Source of the DNA: JALZOC01 sp035758845
Lineage (GTDB): Bacteria; Acidobacteriota; Vicinamibacteria; Vicinamibacterales; 2-12-FULL-66-21
Length of the DNA: 64,000 nt
Direction: 5' to 3'
NCBI GenBank assembly: GCA_035758845.1
Contig: DASTVZ010000087.1
Location: forward strand, 1-64,000
Shown here: in pieces, positions 33,851 to 42,681 of the stretch
Layout of the letters: every line of letters starts with the position of its first letter
Numbering within the stretch: position 1 is the stretch's first letter
Program-made: the position numbers and the translations under genes
Notes under the pieces: model-generated
Seen by the model: only the letters and a program-made list of their open reading frames with translations
Told to the model about the DNA's origin: nothing
Databases searched by the model: none

Positions 33851-36704
33851 TCACCTGTTGCGCGAGCCTGCCGCCCAGGCTGTTGGCTGGGCACTTCTGC
33901 ATTTCATCTGGCAGGGAACATTGCTGGCGGCTTTGACTGCCATCGTCCTTGCCGGTCTCCACAAGAGCGCGGCCGACATTCGATACGTGGTGTCGGCGAT
34001 CAGTCTGTCGTTGATGCTGACGCTTCCGGCGGTGACCGCTGTGCAGTTGTGGAGATCCGCTGGAGGCAATGACTTCCGCCTAAAGGCGGAAGCTACAGGA
34101 AAGGCGGAAGCTACAGGAAAGGCGGAAGCTACAGGAAAGGCGGAAGCTACAGGAAAGGCGGAAGCTACAAGTTCCTCTTTCGAACCCGTGGCTTCCGGCT
34201 TTAGCCGGAAGGATGCTGTTGACGTCCGCCTGAAGGCGGACGCCCACTCAACCGAAACGGCGTCGGTGCCGTCTAGCTCACGACTGTTCGGCTCATTGCG
34301 AGTCGAGCCCTGGCTGCCGATGCTCGTGTTCGCCTGGATCTGCGGCGTAGCGATTCTGTCGCTTCGGCTGGTCAGCGGATGGGTGTGGGTGCAGCGGATG
34401 AAATCACATGGCACGTCGCCGATCGACGATGGCTGGGATGTCATCGCTGCACGCCTGTCCCGCCGTCTCCATGTCGCGCGAACCGTGCGCCTGCTGCGAT
34501 CGACGCTCGTTGATGTCCCCACCGTCATCGGCTGGCTCAAGCCAGTGATCCTTCTGCCCGCGAGCGCGCTGTCGGGACTGAATCCCCATCAACTCGAAGC
34601 CATCCTCGCGCACGAACTTGCTCACATTCGCCGTCACGACTACCTGGTGAATCTTCTGCAGGCTGTCGTCGAAACGTTGCTGTTCTACCACCCGGCCGTA
34701 TGGTGGCTCTCGCATCGCATTCGCGCTGAACGCGAGAACTGCTGCGACGATCTGGCCGTGAGCCTCTGCGGCGATCCGTTCATTTACGCCCAGGCGCTCG
34801 CCGATCTCGAGGGGCTGCGCGGATCGACACGCCGATTTGTCCTGGCCGCCAACGGTGCATCGCTGGTGCAGCGGGTGCGCCGGCTGCTGGGTGCGCCGAG
34901 TCATGCCGGCCGAGCGCCCGGCTGGCTTGCCGGCAGCGCATCAGTGCTCGTGATCCTCGGCATTGGCGCCGGCGCGGTAGGCACCGATGCGTTCCAGACT
35001 GCTCAATCGACCGAATCTACGTCGGCGCCAATCACCTGGACGCAATCAGAAGAGCGTCCGGCGACAGCTGAGCAGCAGCTAAGGAATGAAGCGCGCGCGA
35101 CGACGGCCGCTGCCGCTCGGATGAGACGCGAGGCGCAGGTACTGCACGGCGCTGCCTCGGCTGCGAAAGCGCTACAAAATGCTACCGGGCAAGCGACCAC
35201 GCCTTTCCTCGCTGGACAAACGTTGGAGGCCAAAGCCGACGCGCTGGACAAAGCCGCGCGCTCGATGGCGGAGCAGGCGGCCCAATCACTCGCAGCGATC
35301 GCCAGCACGCGTCAACAGACAATCGTCAGTGGAAATGACGCCGCTCTCGCTTCCGCAACTCGCGCGGTTACGGCCGCAGTGGTTGCGTCCACGCGGCCGA
35401 CCGGTACTGTCGCCGAGCTCCGGACCGTTCTCTCCTTCGGTTCACAAACCCACGGCACGTTTAGCTGGTCGAACAACGGTAAGAAACTCGAGGTTCGCTA
35501 CGACGGTGAGGTGGAATTCACTGACGACGACATGGATGTGAAGCGCCTCTCGCCCGGCGGCTCGCTGCGGATCAGAGATGGCGGGATGATGACGTCGGTC
35601 CTCGGCGGACACACCGTCGAATTCACGGCGGACGGTTCTGGCAACATCAGGCGGCGGTTCTGGGTGGGATCCTCCGAACGCCCGTTCGATCCCGAGGGAC
35701 GCACGTGGCTGGCGTCGGTGCTTCCGCGGTTCATTCGGCAAACAGGAGTCGGGGCGAGTGCACGCGTCGCCCGTATTTTGAAGGCCAAGGGATCCGCTGG
35801 TGTACTCGCGGAAATCTCACTCATCGAAGGCAGCTGGGCCAAGCGCAAGTATTTCAGCGAGCTGCTCAAGACGGCCCCCCTCGACGCGGCAACCGTACGG
35901 CAAGCGCTCGTGCAGGCAGGCCGCGAGATGGACTCCGATTTCGAGCTGGCGGCACTCCTCATCGAGCACGCGGACAGGTTGCTCGTCGACGAGGCGTCGC
36001 GTCAGGCCTATTTCGATGCGGCCCGATCGATCGAGTCAGATTTCGAGATGCGTCGCGTCTTCTCTGCAGTCGTCCAACGCGGATCTCTTTCGCCTGCCGT
36101 CCTGGCGACGATGCTCGCCACCAGCCAGAACATCGATTCCGACTTTGAAGAGGCGTCTCTGCTGATCGATGTGGCGAAAATGCAGTCACTCGACGACACC
36201 ACGCGGCCGGCGTTTTTCACGGCCCTCGACACCGTGCAAAGCGACTTCGAACATCGTCGCGTGCTGAGCGCCCTCGGCGCGCGCGCCAATTTGCCGCAGG
36301 AGACGGTCGCGGCGATGCTGGTGTCCGGGGCCTCGGTCAAGTCGGATTTCGAAGCTGCGTCTTTCCTCCTGCAAATCGCGAAGCAGCAGCCGATCGAAGG
36401 CAGCTTGCGCGCACCGTTCTTCCGCGCGGTTGACTCAATCAATTCCTCGTTTGAGCGCGGCCGCGTGCTGAAGTCGGTCGCTGCCAGATCCGACGCTTCC
36501 GCCGACACGATCCTTGCGGTGTTGCGCGCGACCAACCGCATGGACTCGAACTTTGAAGCCTCGCAGGTGTTGCTCACTGTCGCCGCGTCTCATCCGGTTG
36601 CCGGGCCCGCCCGCGATGCGTACATCGATGCGGCGGAGAAACTCGGCGACTTCGAACAGGGTCGCGTGCTGTCGGCGCTGGTGAAGAACGAAAGACGCAA
36701 GTAG
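33837..36704 (+). CDS. BlaR1-like M56 metallopeptidase with SDFE repeat domain
   Basis: This 955-residue membrane protein is the sensor/peptidase partner of the BlaI repressor. Membrane segments lie near 15-35, 45-70, 155-180 and 355-380. The zinc motif ILAHELAHIRRHD has its first His at 259, with the downstream acidic AERENCCDDLAVS. Residues ~79-135 are a translated palindrome array (KAEATG units). After an Ala-rich coiled-coil stretch and a beta-rich part, residues ~700-940 hold eight 34-residue repeats marked SDFE, alternating two types. There is no penicillin-binding domain, so the signal is probably not beta-lactam. Confidence 0.9.
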   Translation: MSAIDHLLREPAAQAVGWALLHFIWQGTLLAALTAIVLAGLHKSAADIRYVVSAISLSLMLTLPAVTAVQLWRSAGGNDFRLKAEATGKAEATGKAEATGKAEATGKAEATSSSFEPVASGFSRKDAVDVRLKADAHSTETASVPSSSRLFGSLRVEPWLPMLVFAWICGVAILSLRLVSGWVWVQRMKSHGTSPIDDGWDVIAARLSRRLHVARTVRLLRSTLVDVPTVIGWLKPVILLPASALSGLNPHQLEAILAHELAHIRRHDYLVNLLQAVVETLLFYHPAVWWLSHRIRAERENCCDDLAVSLCGDPFIYAQALADLEGLRGSTRRFVLAANGASLVQRVRRLLGAPSHAGRAPGWLAGSASVLVILGIGAGAVGTDAFQTAQSTESTSAPITWTQSEERPATAEQQLRNEARATTAAAARMRREAQVLHGAASAAKALQNATGQATTPFLAGQTLEAKADALDKAARSMAEQAAQSLAAIASTRQQTIVSGNDAALASATRAVTAAVVASTRPTGTVAELRTVLSFGSQTHGTFSWSNNGKKLEVRYDGEVEFTDDDMDVKRLSPGGSLRIRDGGMMTSVLGGHTVEFTADGSGNIRRRFWVGSSERPFDPEGRTWLASVLPRFIRQTGVGASARVARILKAKGSAGVLAEISLIEGSWAKRKYFSELLKTAPLDAATVRQALVQAGREMDSDFELAALLIEHADRLLVDEASRQAYFDAARSIESDFEMRRVFSAVVQRGSLSPAVLATMLATSQNIDSDFEEASLLIDVAKMQSLDDTTRPAFFTALDTVQSDFEHRRVLSALGARANLPQETVAAMLVSGASVKSDFEAASFLLQIAKQQPIEGSLRAPFFRAVDSINSSFERGRVLKSVAARSDASADTILAVLRATNRMDSNFEASQVLLTVAASHPVAGPARDAYIDAAEKLGDFEQGRVLSALVKNERRK
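34073..34241. repeat. REP-like palindromes and an 18-bp tandem array inside the M56 peptidase gene
   Basis: A hairpin CTTCCGCCTAAAGGCGGAAG plus CTACA (34073-34097; reversed, GTAG-headed) is followed by tandem 18-bp units AAGGCGGAAGCTACAGGA from 34083 to 34169 (five copies, the last partial). Two related hairpins follow: 34192-34211 (CTTCCGGCTTTAGCCGGAAG) and 34224-34241 (GTCCGCCTGAAGGCGGAC). All keep the reading frame and are translated as KAEATG repeats and flanking segments. Confidence 0.9.
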
Positions 36705-36722
36705 GGCCGCGGAAATCCCATC

Positions 36723-39254
36723 ATGCTTCGTGACATCCGCCACGCCGTTCGCATGCTGCTCCAGGCCAAGGGCTGGACGACGGTGGTCGTCCTGTCGCTG
36801 GCGCTAGGAATCGGCGCGAATACGGCGCTCTTCAGTGCTATCAACGGTCTTCTGCTCAGGGCCCTGTCGGTTCGTGATCCCGACACGCTCGTTCGCCTCC
36901 GATGGTCCGGCAAGAACGACATGGTGACCAGTTCGAGCGACTACGGTTTCTCCGGCATCGACGAAAACGGCCGCAACCTCCGCGCCACTTTCTCCTATCC
37001 GATGTTCCGTCAGTTCGTGACCGACAACCGAACGATGACGGATCTTTTCGCCTGTGCGCCGTTCGGTCGAGTGAGCGTGGTCGTCGATGGTCAGGCGGAC
37101 ATCGCCAATTCGTTCATTTCGACCGGCAATTACTATCGCGTGCTCGGCGTCAACGCGATGCTCGGCCGCACGATTGTGCCCGAAGACGATCGACCGGACG
37201 CGCCGCCGGTTGCCGTGCTGAGCGCCCGCTACTGGCGCTCGCGTTTTGGCAGCGATCCGAAAGCGGTTGGAAAGGTCATCCGAATCAACAACGTGCCCGT
37301 CACCGTCGTCGGCGTGCTCCCGGCCGCGTTCACCGGTATCCAGCAGACGGTCCACGATGGCCATGACGTAGGAGTGCCTCTCGCGCTGGACGGTCAACTC
37401 AGCACCGGGACCACTGAGCAGAGCACGCGCACGAATAAGCCGACGTACTGGTGGTTGCAGGTGATGGGCCGCCTGAACCCGGGCGCTTCGCTCGCACAAG
37501 TACAGGGGAACCTCGAAGGCGTGTTCCAGCGTACCGCTCGTGCAGGGCTCAACGAGTATCTCGCATCGATCTCAGAGAGCGAGCGTGGAACGATGCGGAA
37601 CCGCAATCGTACCGAGGTGCCTCGTCTAAGAGTCGATTCGGGCGCCCGTGGTGTCTACGACGTCAACCCTACCGACAAGCGCGCCGTCACTATCCTCAGT
37701 GTGGTGGTCGTTCTCGTGCTGCTGATCGTGTGCGCGAACGTCGCGAACCTCCTGCTCTCGAGGGCCACCGCGCGGAGTAAGGAAATCTCGGTCCGGCTTT
37801 CTCTCGGCGCGACGCGCGCGCGATTGATTCGGCAGCTCATGACCGAAAGCCTCTTGCTCGCATCGCTTGGCGGAGTCCTGGGTGTTCTCGTCGGCTACTG
37901 GGGGCAGCGCCTGCTTCCGGGGCCGCCGGGTCAGGCCACCGCGCTCGACTGGAGGATTCTCGCGTTCGTCCTTGCGATCACCGGGCTAACAGGTCTCATC
38001 TTTGGTGTGGCGCCGGCGTTCAGGGCGACAGGGATGAGCGTCAACACGGCGCTCAAGGAAAACAGCCGGAGCGTCGTCGGATCCCGCAGCATGCTGAGTC
38101 GCTTGCTGCTCATCGTTCAGGTGGCGATTTCGCTGGTGCTGCTCGTAGGGGCTGGTCTCTTTCTCCGCACGCTCAACAATCTCCGCCACGTTGATGTGGG
38201 ATTCAACCCACAAAACCTTGTGCTGTTCCGCGTGAGTCCGCAGCTGAATCGCTACGATGAGCAGCGCATGCGCAGGCTGTACGACCAACTCGCAGAAAGT
38301 GTCGCCGCCGCGCCGGGGGTGAAGGCCGTCACGGGATCCAACCCGGCCCTGCTTTCGGGCAGCGTCAACAGTACGGGCATCTTCGTCCAGGGGCGAACCT
38401 ACACGCTCGACGCGAAGGTCGACATCAATCGTCTCGTCGTCTTGCCGAACTTTTTCGAGATCATGGAAATCCCGTTCTTGGCGGGGCGCGGGTTCACCGA
38501 ACGCGACGACGACAAGGCGCCGAAGGTGGTGATCCTGAACAGCGCCGCGGTGCGCAAGTATTTCCCGGACGAGAATCCGATAGGCCGGCGAATGGGCGGG
38601 AGCCCTGAAGAAAACGCGACGATGGAAATCGTCGGCATCGTGCGCGACGTGAAGTACAACAGCGTCCGCGACGAAGTCCCGCCCACGATGTACGTGCCGT
38701 ACCGCCAAGCCAGTGGCGGCGTGATGCTGGAGGTGCGAACTGCCGGCGATCCCGTCAGCGCGATGGGCGGCATCCGCGAGGCGGTGCGGCGTATCGATTC
38801 AAACCTTCCGGTCATGGACATGTCGACGCAAATGGAGCAGATCGAGCGGCGGTTTCTCCAGGAGAAGCTGTTCGCGCAGGCCAACGCCTTCTTCGGCGGG
38901 CTGGCGGTGCTGCTGGCGGCGGTCGGGCTCTTTGGCCTGATGTCCTACAGCGTGGCGCGACGGACCAATGAGATTGGCATCCGCATGGCACTAGGCGCCC
39001 GCAGTCAAGACGTGCTGAGGCTGGTCATGCGCGAATCGATGACGCTCGTCGTCGTAGGGATTGTGATCGGCCTCGCGGTCGCGCTGGGAGCCAGCCGATT
39101 GGTCAAGACGCTTCTCTTCGGTCTCGCTCCCACCGACGTTTTCTCGCTCATGGCAGCGATTCTGGTGATGATCGCCGTCTCTGCGTTCGCCGGCTACCTG
39201 CCAGCCCGCCGCGCGTCACGCGTCGATCCGATGGTGGCGCTGCATCAGGAATGA
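36723..39254 (+). CDS. MacB-like ABC permease, duplicated orphan permease (ADOP) type
   Basis: The 843-residue inner-membrane protein has two FtsX/MacB-like permease modules in tandem. Module 1 has an N-terminal membrane helix (WTTVVVLSLALGIGANTALF), a MacB periplasmic domain and an FtsX core with SRATARSKEISVRLSLGATR. Module 2 repeats this, with a terminal core containing VARRTNEIGIRMALGARSQD. No ATP-binding gene is adjacent, as is usual for this class, which was first described in acidobacteria. It follows the M56 gene by 18 bases. Confidence 0.94.
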   Translation: MLRDIRHAVRMLLQAKGWTTVVVLSLALGIGANTALFSAINGLLLRALSVRDPDTLVRLRWSGKNDMVTSSSDYGFSGIDENGRNLRATFSYPMFRQFVTDNRTMTDLFACAPFGRVSVVVDGQADIANSFISTGNYYRVLGVNAMLGRTIVPEDDRPDAPPVAVLSARYWRSRFGSDPKAVGKVIRINNVPVTVVGVLPAAFTGIQQTVHDGHDVGVPLALDGQLSTGTTEQSTRTNKPTYWWLQVMGRLNPGASLAQVQGNLEGVFQRTARAGLNEYLASISESERGTMRNRNRTEVPRLRVDSGARGVYDVNPTDKRAVTILSVVVVLVLLIVCANVANLLLSRATARSKEISVRLSLGATRARLIRQLMTESLLLASLGGVLGVLVGYWGQRLLPGPPGQATALDWRILAFVLAITGLTGLIFGVAPAFRATGMSVNTALKENSRSVVGSRSMLSRLLLIVQVAISLVLLVGAGLFLRTLNNLRHVDVGFNPQNLVLFRVSPQLNRYDEQRMRRLYDQLAESVAAAPGVKAVTGSNPALLSGSVNSTGIFVQGRTYTLDAKVDINRLVVLPNFFEIMEIPFLAGRGFTERDDDKAPKVVILNSAAVRKYFPDENPIGRRMGGSPEENATMEIVGIVRDVKYNSVRDEVPPTMYVPYRQASGGVMLEVRTAGDPVSAMGGIREAVRRIDSNLPVMDMSTQMEQIERRFLQEKLFAQANAFFGGLAVLLAAVGLFGLMSYSVARRTNEIGIRMALGARSQDVLRLVMRESMTLVVVGIVIGLAVALGASRLVKTLLFGLAPTDVFSLMAAILVMIAVSAFAGYLPARRASRVDPMVALHQE

Positions 39255-39258
39255 TTCT

Positions 39259-39358
39259 GAAATTGCTGATTGCTGAATGCTGATTGCTGAATTGGCCGAA
39301 CGCTTTTGGGTTCGGCCTTTTTGCTTTTCAATCAGCAATCGACAATCACCATTTTCAG
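39259..39358. repeat. CTGATTGCTGA inverted repeat, copy 1
   Basis: Left arm units TGATTGCTGAATGC and right arm units AATCAGCAATCGACAATC form a ~100-base imperfect palindrome. It lies between two convergent genes and has a strong terminator-like hairpin at its centre. Copies 2 and 3 are at 54577-54652 and 63676-63766. Confidence 0.8.
39294..39324 (+). terminator. Intrinsic terminator after the permease gene
   Basis: A GGCCGAAC stem pairs with GTTCGGCC across a GCTTTTG loop and is followed by TTTTTGC. On the opposite strand the stem is followed by CAATTCAGC, so the U-tract favours the plus-strand permease transcript. It is embedded in the CTGATTGCTGA repeat. Confidence 0.7.
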
Positions 39359-39397
39359 GTTCCTAGGTAAGCGTCTCTTGCACGCATCCTCCCAGGG

Positions 39398-40393
39398 CTA
39401 CTTTTGTTTGAAACCGGCCGGGATTTCGAGGTCTGATGCAGCGACAGAGGTCTGAAGTTCCTGCACTTCGTGTTCGGCCGTGAAGATGGTCGCGCGCGTG
39501 GCGTTGGCGTTGTCGTCCTTCTTCGCCATCTTGCGGGCCAGCATGCCGCCGAGACCGCCGATCGATTTAGGAGCGCTCTCGGAGGTTTGCTGCGCCGCTT
39601 CTTCCTTCGATTTGACCCCTTCGACCGTCGTCGTTGACGCGAGCGGAGTTCCCTGAAGTTTGGGGGATTCCTTCTGCAGTCGATCCGCCGCCTGCTTGAA
39701 TGCCGGATACATCGCGACAATCATCGCCATCTGTTCCGGTGACATGCCCATTGCGTCTGGCCCCTGAAGTTGCCGCCAATACTTCAGTTCGAATTCCGCA
39801 ACTTCTTTCAGCGCCGGAATCTGGGGACCGAGCCACGAGTCGACGTTCATGACGAGTCCGCCGCCGTCCTCGAGCGTCTTGCCTTTCTCGCGAACGGTCA
39901 CCGTCATGATTACTTCACGCGTGTCGTAACCGGCGAGTTGCTTTTTTTGGCCGGTCTCCTTGACGTTGAAGTCGACCTCGTATTCTTTCTGCGGTTGTCC
40001 CTTTTCCTGCTGTTTCTCTTCCTTGCCCTGCTGTTCTGCCGCCTGTTTTTGCGCTTTCTCGCGCGCCTCGCGCATTTGCTGACGGAGCTGTTCGAATGTG
40101 GTGACCTCGTACGTCTTCTTCTTCATGTCGAGCTTGTAGATCTTTTCTTCGGACAGGTCGATGATTTCGCCGGTCGTGTCGTTGCTCGTCATCTTGCGAT
40201 TGCCCTTCACCGCTGTGGTCGAGACGACTCCTTCCTTCGCTGCCCTGCCGCCGAACATGTTGAACATCTTCCCGAGCATGCCGCCGAGCGATACATGGGT
40301 CTTTTCGCGGGTCTTCACGTCCGCCCACGCAGGGTTTGCGGTCAGGGCAACAAGCGACAACAGAGCAGCACACGAGATCAGCAGTCGTCTCAT
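39398..40393 (-). CDS. Secreted hypothetical protein with charged coiled-coil region
   Basis: From the ATG at 40391-40393 the 331-residue product has a signal peptide (LLISCAALLSLVALTANPAW, ADVKT after it). The mature part holds a Met/Gly-rich stretch (GGMLGKMFNMFGG), a Lys/Gln/Glu-rich coiled segment (KAQKQAAEQQGKEEKQQEK), and a C-terminal part with PKSIGGLGGMLARKMAKK. It resembles DUF4412-like secreted proteins in layout, which I cannot confirm. An upstream ATG at 40438 is possible but would break the signal peptide. Convergent with the permease gene. Confidence 0.75.
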   Translation of the reverse strand: MRRLLISCAALLSLVALTANPAWADVKTREKTHVSLGGMLGKMFNMFGGRAAKEGVVSTTAVKGNRKMTSNDTTGEIIDLSEEKIYKLDMKKKTYEVTTFEQLRQQMREAREKAQKQAAEQQGKEEKQQEKGQPQKEYEVDFNVKETGQKKQLAGYDTREVIMTVTVREKGKTLEDGGGLVMNVDSWLGPQIPALKEVAEFELKYWRQLQGPDAMGMSPEQMAMIVAMYPAFKQAADRLQKESPKLQGTPLASTTTVEGVKSKEEAAQQTSESAPKSIGGLGGMLARKMAKKDDNANATRATIFTAEHEVQELQTSVAASDLEIPAGFKQK

Positions 40394-40545
40394 CAGGAGT
40401 CCTCCAAGGCTGGGGTAAGATGCGCGCCGGCTGGTCAATTGTAGCAGCGGTGCAATTGTATGCAGAGCCTGCTAACGCTGGCCTTGTCCCACCGTCCTTC
40501 TAAATGGAGGAGAGTGCGAGTCTTGACACCCTAGTGGCATTGACC

Positions 40546-41067
40546 ATGTTTTCGGCCGGGCACGCGTCAGAGGACGCGCATCTCGTGCGCGCGGCGCGTG
40601 CCGGCGACCAGCGGGCGTTTGAGGCTCTGTACGAGCGATATGCGCGCGTCATTCACGGGGTGCTGCTGGCGCGCGCGCCGCGGGCAGATGTCGAAGACCT
40701 CGTCCAGGACGTGTTTTTGTCGGCCTGGAACCGTCTCGAGTCCCTGCGAGACCCGGCAGCCTTCGGCGGCTGGCTGTCGATGATCGCCCGGAACCGCGCG
40801 ACGGACTTCCATCGCCAGGCGATCGAAGCCGTGGAACTGCCGGAGGATTTGAGCGCACCGGAGGCGTCGTCCAGCCGAGCCGAGGCACTCGCGGTGCTCG
40901 AGGTGATCCGCGCCCTGCCAGCGGCATATCGTGAGACGCTCGTATTGAGGTTGGTTGAGGGGTTGACGGGTCCCGAGATCGCGGAACGGACGGGCCTGAC
41001 ACCCGCATCGGTTCGTGTGAACCTGCATCGGGGCATGGCGTTGCTTCGTGCGAAGTTGCAGCAATGA
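40546..41067 (+). CDS. ECF-type RNA polymerase sigma factor
   Basis: The ~173-residue sigma factor has region 2 in LVRAARAGDQRAFEALYERY and DVEDLVQDVFLSAWNRL, and region 4 in LPAAYRETLVLRLVEGLTGP with TGLTPASVRVNLHRGMALL. The ATG at 40546 is preferred; an earlier ATG at 40504 would add 14 residues. It overlaps the FecR-like gene by four bases. It belongs to the general ECF RpoE-like type paired with a membrane regulator. Confidence 0.9.
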   Translation: MFSAGHASEDAHLVRAARAGDQRAFEALYERYARVIHGVLLARAPRADVEDLVQDVFLSAWNRLESLRDPAAFGGWLSMIARNRATDFHRQAIEAVELPEDLSAPEASSSRAEALAVLEVIRALPAAYRETLVLRLVEGLTGPEIAERTGLTPASVRVNLHRGMALLRAKLQQ

Positions 41068-42098
41068 AGAAGACTGAAGAGGAGGAGCACGCGTATCTCT
41101 GGGACGGTTCCGGCGAGCCGGATCCAGAAATCGTGCGCCTCGAGACGTTACTCGGACAATTGCGTCAGCGCGGCGCGCCGCCAGAGCTGCCGATTCGCAA
41201 ACCCACGCGCTCACGCACGACCTGGGCGATCGGTGCGCTGTCTGCCGCGGCCGCTGTCCTGCTGCTTGCCGCGATCGGATGGTACGCCGTCGCAGTCCTG
41301 AGCCGGGGATGGACTGTCCAGCCGATCGCCGGGACGCCGATCGTGGATGGTGTGCGCTCGCCGAGTGGTAGCGGTGCATCGACGGCGCGTCTTCGTGTCG
41401 GCGGCCGGCTCGAAACCGACGCCGTGTCGCGTGCGCGAATTACCGTCGGCGAAATCGGCCGGGTGGACGTCGAGCCAAACACGGAGTTGCAGGTGGTCGC
41501 GGCGGGCGGCCGTGAGCATCGGATGTCGCTCACCCGCGGTCTCATTCACGCGCGCATCTGGGCGCCTCCGAAACTGTTTTTCGTGAACACGCCAAGTGCG
41601 ACCGCCATCGATCTCGGATGCGAATACACGCTTCAGGTAGATGAAGACGGAGCCGGTCTGATTCGCGTCAGCCTTGGATGGGTGAGCCTTGAAGGCAGTG
41701 GCCGGGAATCATTCATTCCTGAACGTGCAGTTGGACGGACCCGCCCCGGCGCCGGACCCGGAACGCCTTACTACGCCGATGCGCCGTCGGGGTACGGGGA
41801 AGCTCTCGATGTGCTGGATTTCAAGGCGGCGGACGATCCGCGTCGCGCCGCGTCGTTCGATCTCGTCCTGTCGTCTGCTCGCCGCGAAGATGCGTTTACG
41901 TTGTGGCATCTGTTGTCACGCGGTACGCTCGCCGAGCGGGAACGTGTCTACGATCGACTGGCCGAACTCGTTCCTCCACCTGCCGGGGTAACCCGAGACG
42001 CTGTGTTGAAGAAGGATCAATCGGCTCTCGATCAATGGTGGGATACGCTTGGTCTTGACAGCACGACGTGGTGGAGGCTGTGGAAGAGGAAGTTGTGA
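41064..42098 (+). CDS. FecR-like membrane regulator
   Basis: The 344-residue protein has a short cytoplasmic N-terminus (~50 residues, no zinc-finger Cys/His pattern seen), one membrane helix (WAIGALSAAAAVLLLAAIGW) and a periplasmic FecR domain with VDVEPNTELQVVAAG and FFVNTPSATAIDLGCEYTLQ. Such proteins control the co-encoded sigma factor. The C-terminal ~100 residues are soluble with no clear domain. The ATGA overlap with the sigma gene and the GTGA overlap with the next gene mark one operon. Confidence 0.88.
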   Translation: MKKTEEEEHAYLWDGSGEPDPEIVRLETLLGQLRQRGAPPELPIRKPTRSRTTWAIGALSAAAAVLLLAAIGWYAVAVLSRGWTVQPIAGTPIVDGVRSPSGSGASTARLRVGGRLETDAVSRARITVGEIGRVDVEPNTELQVVAAGGREHRMSLTRGLIHARIWAPPKLFFVNTPSATAIDLGCEYTLQVDEDGAGLIRVSLGWVSLEGSGRESFIPERAVGRTRPGAGPGTPYYADAPSGYGEALDVLDFKAADDPRRAASFDLVLSSARREDAFTLWHLLSRGTLAERERVYDRLAELVPPPAGVTRDAVLKKDQSALDQWWDTLGLDSTTWWRLWKRKL

Positions 42099-42589
42099 AC
42101 GAGTGGGGTGGCAGCGGACGAATCGTGCGTAATGCGTCGCTCGTTCTGATTGGCGGCGCCTGTGTGATGCAACTTGCTCGTCCCTCACGCACCAATCCGC
42201 CCACCGATTCCGGCCGCACGCTGGCGACGGTCACTCACGCACCTGAGGAGGTCCGTTCGATCCTCGAGCGCGGCTGCCGCGACTGCCACTCGCACGACAC
42301 GCAATGGCCATGGTACAGCAATGTCGCACCGGTATCGTGGTTCGTCATCAACGATGTGAATCATGGCCGCCGTCATTTCAACTATTCCGATTGGGCGCAA
42401 TACGATCGCGACAAGATTCCGCAGTTGCTCAAAGAGATCTGCGAGCAAACCCGCAAGGGTGAAATGCCACTGTCGTCATACCTGTGGATGCATCCCGATT
42501 CGCGGCTAAGCGATCGCGATGTCTCGCTGCTGTGTGATTGGAGTGATGCGGAGCGGCGCGCCTTTCGGCAGAAGGCGGAGGTTCGCTAG
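42095..42589 (+). CDS. Haem-binding domain protein (single CxxCH)
   Basis: The ~164-residue protein has an N-terminal hydrophobic helix (SLVLIGGACVMQLA) and a c-type haem motif CRDCH in ERGCRDCHSHDTQWPWYSNV, followed by PVSWFVINDVNHGRRHFNYS and KGEMPLSSYLWMHPDSRLS. This is the Haem_bd family, found in the periplasm of many bacteroidetes and acidobacteria. The GTG at 42095 overlapping the FecR stop is chosen. Possible redox role is inferred only. Confidence 0.88.
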   Translation: MNEWGGSGRIVRNASLVLIGGACVMQLARPSRTNPPTDSGRTLATVTHAPEEVRSILERGCRDCHSHDTQWPWYSNVAPVSWFVINDVNHGRRHFNYSDWAQYDRDKIPQLLKEICEQTRKGEMPLSSYLWMHPDSRLSDRDVSLLCDWSDAERRAFRQKAEVR

Positions 42590-42681
42590 TCTTCCAGCCG
42601 CGAACCGGCAAGCGAGCCAGCAGCCAGCAGCCAGAAGCCGGACTTCGGACCCCGGATCCCGGATCTCGATACAATTCACCT

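Noticed and set aside
34073..34241. Possible CRISPR array from regularly spaced repeats
   Set aside because: The units are 18 bp with no unique spacers and lie inside a translated gene; no cas genes are present.
33837..36704. Beta-lactam sensor BlaR1
   Set aside because: The M56 domain and BlaI partner fit, but the C-terminal penicillin-binding sensor domain is replaced by an unrelated repeat region, so a beta-lactam signal is not supported.
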